20,227 nt of DNA. Origin: Treponema sp. GTDB lineage: Bacteria; Spirochaetota; Spirochaetia; Treponematales; Breznakiellaceae. Positions 16,725 to 20,227 of the stretch are shown in pieces. The translations under genes and the position numbers were made by a program. Each line of letters opens with the position of its first letter. Positions within the stretch are counted from its first letter, which is position 1. Where the stretch lies: the NCBI GenBank assembly GCA_031264475.1, contig JAISEA010000048.1, positions 1-20,227 on the forward strand, given 5' to 3'. The notes under the pieces were generated by a model. The model searched no databases, was not told the origin of the DNA, and saw nothing but the letters and a program-made list of their open reading frames with translations.

Positions 16725-16865
16725 CTATTCAATGTAAGTGGACGCGGCTTTCCCGAAGACGTGCTTTTCATAACTGCGGAGCAGGGCGAGGATCGTGCCG
16801 AATATAATGCTGGCGCAGACCGTTGTGATGGAGAGTAGGAGCGTTATATTCATTCCCTCAAGCAT
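16725..16865 (-). pseudogene. Remnant of an amino-acid ABC transporter permease (5' part)
   Basis: The minus strand from ATG 16865 encodes 46 residues, MLEGMNITLLLSITTV, then CASIIFGTILALLRSYEK, and ends STYIE. The frame is open upstream to 16913 (LQIFADIFTRENLQI). This resembles the first membrane helix and following loop of polar amino-acid permeases (HisM/GlnP type), where such a segment is normally followed by about 150 more residues including the EAA loop. Here a TAG follows YIE at once and the DNA then runs into the palindromic repeat. The final codons share 12 bases (GCCGCGTCCACT) with the repeat, so the break may have arisen by recombination there. Family assignment is by eye. A short membrane peptide is less likely. 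Confidence 0.55.
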
Positions 16866-16957
16866 AATTTGTAGATTTTCACGGGTAAAAATGTCGGCGA
16901 ATATTTGTAGAGATTATGATAACTAGCACGTATGGAACAAGGAATCTCGCGTGACTT

Positions 16958-16985
16958 AAAAAGACGCCGCATAATCTGCGGCGTC
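16958..16985 (-). terminator. Strong intrinsic terminator on the minus strand
   Basis: GACGCCGCA and TGCGGCGTC (16963-16971 and 16977-16985) form a perfect 9-bp stem with a 5-base loop. On the minus strand TTTTT follows. No intact minus-strand gene ends here, so it is probably left from a gene upstream of the permease remnant, or it acts as an attenuator before it. Confidence 0.7.
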
Positions 16986-17048
16986 CGTATATTTACAATT
17001 CGGCGATCATTGTGCATAATAGTAAATAAATAAAGGTAGGAGGCAAGC

Positions 17049-17681
17049 ATGGTAAGTATGGCGGAGATGACCGCGGAACAAGCGGTGGAAGTTGGAAAAT
17101 CACTCTCATTTGAACAAGTCTGGGCGGCTATCAGACATTTTTCAGAAGAAGCCGACAAACGGCACGCGGAGACGGAAAGGCAGATCAAAGAGACCGAAAG
17201 GCAGATGAAAGAGACCGACAAGAAGCTCGATAAGGTAACTCAAAGTGTCGGCAGGCTGAGCAATACCATAGGGGAACTCGTCGAGACGCTCGTTGCGGCG
17301 CGGCTTTGGGAGAAATTTACGGGCTATAACCTTGAGAGGGCGTACCGGCGCGTGCCCATCTACGACGAAGCCAACCGCGCCGTAACCGAGATAGCCATTC
17401 TACTTTTTGACACGGATTGTGCGATGGCGGTAGAGGTAAAGACCGCCTTTAGTAAAAAGGACGTGGACTGGCACATCAGACGCATGGAGTTTATTCGGCG
17501 GTATCCGTCGAGAGAGCTAAACATAGGCGACAAGCGGGTGATGGGAGCGGTAGCCGGAGGCGTGGTAGCCCCTGAGGTCAGGGAATACGCGCATGAGTGC
17601 GGCTTTTTCGTGCTAGAGTTGACGGGCGAGTCGGTGCGACTCGTGGAGGCTCCCGTGGGATTTACGCCGAAGGTGTGGTGA
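17049..17681 (+). CDS. DUF3782/PD-(D/E)XK nuclease-like protein
   Basis: A 210-residue protein. The N-terminal helical part runs into a charged coiled coil with imperfect ETERQIK/ETERQMK/ETDKKLD repeats (about 33-65). The C-terminal half resembles DUF3782-type PD-(D/E)XK folds: GELVETLVAARLWEKF, VTEIAILLF, AVEVKTAFSKKDVD and a late KRVMGAVAGGVV strand. The E-x-K pair is E129/K131. Relatives usually have Asp where Ala116 stands (EID versus EIA), so one metal ligand may be missing. That would need one base change (GAC to GCC), and cleavage activity is doubtful. GGAGG lies 5 bases before the ATG at 17049. The gene is alone. No target or partner can be inferred. Confidence 0.75.
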   Translation: MVSMAEMTAEQAVEVGKSLSFEQVWAAIRHFSEEADKRHAETERQIKETERQMKETDKKLDKVTQSVGRLSNTIGELVETLVAARLWEKFTGYNLERAYRRVPIYDEANRAVTEIAILLFDTDCAMAVEVKTAFSKKDVDWHIRRMEFIRRYPSRELNIGDKRVMGAVAGGVVAPEVREYAHECGFFVLELTGESVRLVEAPVGFTPKVW

Positions 17682-17815
17682 TAACACAGCCCTGTAATCC
17701 GCGAAGCGCCGATCAGTAAACCATTCCAAGGACACGCCGAATACGGACTACGCCAAAAGGTATACAATCTGTGAAAAGCCCCTTGGTTCACCTATGGCAG
17801 CGGAAGGAGAAGGCG

Positions 17816-18007
17816 ATGACAGCCATGTTTCGTCCTTTTGCCACCCAATATTTGCGCTTCCCACCCGTTGCTAATGAAGACCGTACCGTTATGTCGATCT
17901 CAAACTACGATGACAAGCCGCCTCCCGTCCTCGTCCCGCCTTCATGTTTCCCGAAATCCACCTACCAGAACTCATTAAAATCCGCAAATGGTCAGTCTCT
18001 CGGATGA
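17816..18007 (+). CDS. Possible small hypothetical protein
   Basis: An ATG at 17816 has AAGGAG 6 bases upstream and opens a 63-residue frame (MTAMFRPFATQYLRFPP to NGQSLG) rich in Pro and Ser. The frame is open upstream to a GTG at 17771. No domain, signal peptide or membrane segment is seen and I recognise no relative. The good ribosome-binding site is the only real support; it could be part of a decayed gene. Another frame from 17946 reads MFPEIHLPELIKIRKW before a stop, again without recognition. Confidence 0.3.
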   Translation: MTAMFRPFATQYLRFPPVANEDRTVMSISNYDDKPPPVLVPPSCFPKSTYQNSLKSANGQSLG

Positions 18008-18274
18008 TCCCCGTTTAGATTCTGAACTTACCCTACGGCATCTAGGCGCGAAATCGAGGGAGCTAAATAAGTTTTTTAACGGTAGACAATAGAACTTGCA
18101 GAGCAAGCTTTTTTGCATGATCAACGAGACAGCTTTCAGAGCGAGAAGAATATCCATGATCATCCTTAAAAGAAGTCTGGCAGTTTTTATACCTTCTCAT
18201 GTGTATAATATGATTTAGATAACAAGGAATAAGACCATGAAGTCTAGGAATTAAAGCAAGAAGTCTGGGTATTT
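18008..18274. other. Non-coding stretch with isolated promoter-like TATAAT
   Basis: No gene is supported. TATAAT on the plus strand at 18204-18209 has no good -35. The AAGGA and ATG that follow (18238) open only five codons. AAGTCT-type words recur from 18240 on. Confidence 0.4.
18095..18114 (+). terminator. Weak terminator-like hairpin
   Basis: CTTGC-AGA-GCAAG is followed by C and six T (18109-18114) on the plus strand. The stem is only 5 bp. It would end transcription from the small ORF or the nuclease-like gene. Confidence 0.4.
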
Positions 18275-18322
18275 AACTCTGAAGTATAAGAGTTGAGACT
18301 TGCAGTCTTGAATCTAAACTCT
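18275..18322 (+). other. Nested and mutually exclusive hairpins
   Basis: AGAGTT at 18289-18294 can pair with AACTCT at 18275-18280 or with AACTCT at 18317-18322. The second pairing encloses AGACT-TGC-AGTCT (18296-18308). Such alternatives occur in attenuators and small RNAs, but no gene lies directly downstream on the plus strand. Confidence 0.35.
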
Positions 18323-18347
18323 AATTCCCGGTTGTTAAGATCACATT

Positions 18348-18427
18348 GCTTGCAAGACAGGGGCAACGGTGGTGTCTGACACCGCCTTACCTGCGTGCAA
18401 GACGGGAACAACAAGGGTATCTGACAC
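18348..18427 (+). repeat. Two 35-bp direct repeats ending in TCTGACAC
   Basis: Copies at 18348-18382 and 18393-18427 share GCxTGCAAGAC-GG-CAAC and TxTCTGACAC, a 45-base period. The first ends in the palindrome GGTGTCTGACACC. They resemble the GTGTCAG units at 14608-15210 read on the other strand. Confidence 0.75.
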
Positions 18428-18447
18428 TTCTATACGGGGTGGAGCGC

Positions 18448-19191
18448 CTAGAAATCCCAAATACTGAGCCTTTTTCCTATGGCGAGCGTCATCATGCCTG
18501 TAATGACCGCCCGCGCCTGTGCAAACGAGACGGTATCCAGACTCCATCTGGCGAGTTGGGAAGGAGGCATATCTTCCGTAACTAAAAGCCACCGCCGCGC
18601 CCCAGCGCCCAAAACAAGTGAGCCGTTCGCCATAGCCCGTTCCGCGCACGCGGGACAAATCAAAGCCTGCTCCAAAGGAGAAAATACCGCACCCTTTTCA
18701 AAGGGCGATCTACAGACCGCACAGTGAGACAGAGACGATTTCTCCCCGATGAGACCGAGCCAATTCCATAGAAAATGAACGAAAATCAACGCGCAGACGC
18801 CTTCATCGGCTGTTTCAAGCGCAGTCAGAGAACTTGACGCGATTTCAAACGCCCGCGCCCATTCACCCCCGCCCGCATGGGTCGCCGAAACCGTGCCGCT
18901 TATAGCCGCTCCCACCGTCGCCCTATCGAAACTCTCTCGCAACCCCGGACGCCATGCCTTCACATCGAAATCAATCACTTTACGAGAATCTTTCACCGGG
19001 TTGTGGTAAAGGTAGAGAACCCCTTGGTGAAACGGCGATATTGCGGCGCGGAGTTTAGACTTTGCCCCGCCGAAAACCGTCGCGCTCACAACACCCTCCT
19101 CCACCGTTAAAAACAAAGCTTCACGGTTGGACTCGCCAAAAGATCGGACGTGGAGGACAAGGGCGTTGTTGAAAATAAGATTACGAGACAT
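18448..19191 (-). CDS. recO: DNA repair protein RecO
   Basis: A 247-residue RecO. An N-terminal OB-fold (residues 1-80) starts MSRNLIFNNALVLHVR and contains GGAKSKLRAAISPFHQG. A helical domain follows, with a zinc site at C157/C160 and C179/C182 (CAVC and CPAC). RecO works with RecR to replace SSB and load RecA on single-stranded gaps. Frames extend to 19320, but the ATG at 19191 starts the family N terminus; the longer version would overlap the epimerase gene. The ribosome-binding site is weak. It follows the epimerase after 34 bases on the same strand, so they may be co-transcribed. Sequence identity to distant RecO proteins is low, but domain order and cysteines agree. Confidence 0.85.
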   Translation of the reverse strand: MSRNLIFNNALVLHVRSFGESNREALFLTVEEGVVSATVFGGAKSKLRAAISPFHQGVLYLYHNPVKDSRKVIDFDVKAWRPGLRESFDRATVGAAISGTVSATHAGGGEWARAFEIASSSLTALETADEGVCALIFVHFLWNWLGLIGEKSSLSHCAVCRSPFEKGAVFSPLEQALICPACAERAMANGSLVLGAGARRWLLVTEDMPPSQLARWSLDTVSFAQARAVITGMMTLAIGKRLSIWDF

Positions 19192-19225
19192 GGCGTGGAC
19201 CACGAAAGGTTTGCTGTTAAAGCGC

Positions 19226-20227
19226 CTAGCTTCGCAATTCCGCAAGCGCTTTTTCCCGAACCTCGATGATGCGGTCGCACCACCGATCAAAGTCTGGGTC
19301 TTCTTTTTGACATTCCGCATGATTCAACACATAATCGAGCGTCTCTCTGATGCCTTGGTCAAAACGGACGCGGGCTGTGAAGCCGGGCACGAGGCGCTTC
19401 AGTTTGGTGTTATCGAACACAACCGAATTCGCCTTATCACCAACCAGCCCACCCATAAAGTTGTAGGGACCAATCGCGTCAAGGAAATCGCTTGATACGT
19501 GAACCGCATTGAGCGGTCTGTTTAGAACAGACGCGATGATGCCATAAATCTGATTCCACGTGAGAGTCTCATCAGACGTGATCTGAACCGCTTCGCCTAT
19601 GGCGTGGGCATTGCCCATAAGCCCGATAAAGGCGTTTGCGAAGTCGCTGTTGTGGGTCATGGTCCAAAGACTCGAACCGTCCCCGTGTATGATGACAGGT
19701 CTGCCTTCGAGAATACGTTTTATCACCTGCCAACCTCCTTCTTTGCCGTGTACTCCAAGCGGCACACTCCGCTCGTCATACGTGTGGCTTGGGCGCACGA
19801 TGGTAATAGGGAAGCCTTGTTCACGGTACATCTTGAGCAGGAACTCTTCGCAAGCTATCTTGTTGCGAGAATATTCCCAAAACGGGTTAGCGAGCGGCGT
19901 ACTCTCGCTTATGCGGTAGTCTGACGCAGGCTTTTGATAAGCCGAAGCGGAACTGATGAAGATGAATTGCTTGGTTTTGCCGTTGAATAGCCTGAAGTCC
20001 CTTTCAACTTGCTCTGGGACAAAAGCGATAAAGTCAGCGACCACATCAAAAGTAAGCCCAGCAAGCCGCGCCATAGTTTCTTCTACGTTGTTGTTTATGT
20101 CGCAGTGGATATGAGTCGCCGCGCCGCCGAATACGTCGTTTCTGGAACCTCGATTGAGGAGGAATAACTCCCAACCTTTCTCTAAAAGTTTTTTAGAGAT
20201 GGCGGTACTTATGGTGCCTGTTCCGCC
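19226..20227 (-). CDS. NAD-dependent epimerase/dehydratase (extended SDR), 5' end outside the window
   Basis: The frame runs from the window edge (20227) to a stop at 19226, 333 residues, beginning GGTGTIS. That is most of the glycine-rich Rossmann motif, so only a few N-terminal residues are missing. SSASAYQK holds the catalytic Ser region, and YSRNK holds the Tyr-x3-Lys pair. VRPSHTY, HGDGSSLWTMTHNSDFANAF and a C-terminal substrate domain follow. The pattern is that of atypical extended SDRs acting on nucleotide sugars or related substrates; the substrate cannot be told. An internal ATG at 20074 is not the start because the Rossmann motif lies upstream of it. It ends 34 bases before recO on the same strand. 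Confidence 0.9.
   Translation of the reverse strand, partial: GGTGTISTAISKKLLEKGWELFLLNRGSRNDVFGGAATHIHCDINNNVEETMARLAGLTFDVVADFIAFVPEQVERDFRLFNGKTKQFIFISSASAYQKPASDYRISESTPLANPFWEYSRNKIACEEFLLKMYREQGFPITIVRPSHTYDERSVPLGVHGKEGGWQVIKRILEGRPVIIHGDGSSLWTMTHNSDFANAFIGLMGNAHAIGEAVQITSDETLTWNQIYGIIASVLNRPLNAVHVSSDFLDAIGPYNFMGGLVGDKANSVVFDNTKLKRLVPGFTARVRFDQGIRETLDYVLNHAECQKEDPDFDRWCDRIIEVREKALAELRS

Noticed and set aside
19192..19320. Longer recO start
   Set aside because: It would overlap the epimerase coding sequence, and the RecO N terminus aligns from the ATG at 19191.

Overview
The window looks like chromosomal DNA of a spirochaete close to Treponema. This is an inference from gene content: a carD-ispD pair overlapping by ATGA, a bacterial V-type ATPase E-A pair, a large dCache chemoreceptor, a lipoprotein start with a relaxed lipobox, and long gene-poor gaps full of palindromic repeats. 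No rRNA, tRNA, CRISPR array or intact transposase is visible. Most genes have a moderate G+C, while the restriction-modification genes are clearly more AT-rich.

Layout. 1-593: start of a lipoprotein gene (minus), preceded by a leader or small ORF crossed by an 11-base G/C homopolymer under a good promoter. 594-2138: yifB/comM (minus). 2139-2931: repeats. 2932-5366: V-ATPase A and E (minus, order E then A), with no atpB, D, I or K following. 5468-7386: an MvaI/BcnI-type restriction endonuclease overlapping a SPPY-type DNA methyltransferase (minus). 7571-8404: a Cof-type HAD phosphatase (plus), followed by thirteen 21-bp tandem repeats. 8944-10941: uvrB (minus). 11043-11714: a DUF2238-like membrane protein (plus). 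11890-13995: a chemoreceptor (minus). 14000-15340: repeats, including about 43 units of a 14-nt motif. 15364-16673: carD-ispD (plus). 16725-16865: remnant of an amino-acid ABC permease (minus). 17049-17681: a DUF3782/PD-(D/E)XK-like protein (plus). 17682-18447: mostly non-coding. 18448-19191: recO (minus). 19226-20227: an NAD-dependent epimerase whose start lies beyond the window.

The genes do not form one pathway. They are housekeeping functions (DNA repair by UvrB and RecO, isoprenoid precursor synthesis, ion-translocating ATPase, transcription by CarD) mixed with accessory ones (restriction-modification, chemoreceptor, nuclease-like protein).

The most unusual material is between the genes. 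One modular palindromic repeat occurs in at least seven copies, in both orientations, and touches gene ends: a hairpin one base after the atpA stop, a hairpin against the chemoreceptor ribosome-binding site, the last 23 codons of ispD, and a possible -35 of carD. A second element, with an 8-9 bp outer stem whose length changes on both sides together, lies upstream of yifB and of the chemoreceptor in the same orientation. I see no complete new multi-gene system. The best candidates for undescribed biology are these two repeat families, the homopolymer-containing leader, and the 14-nt array.
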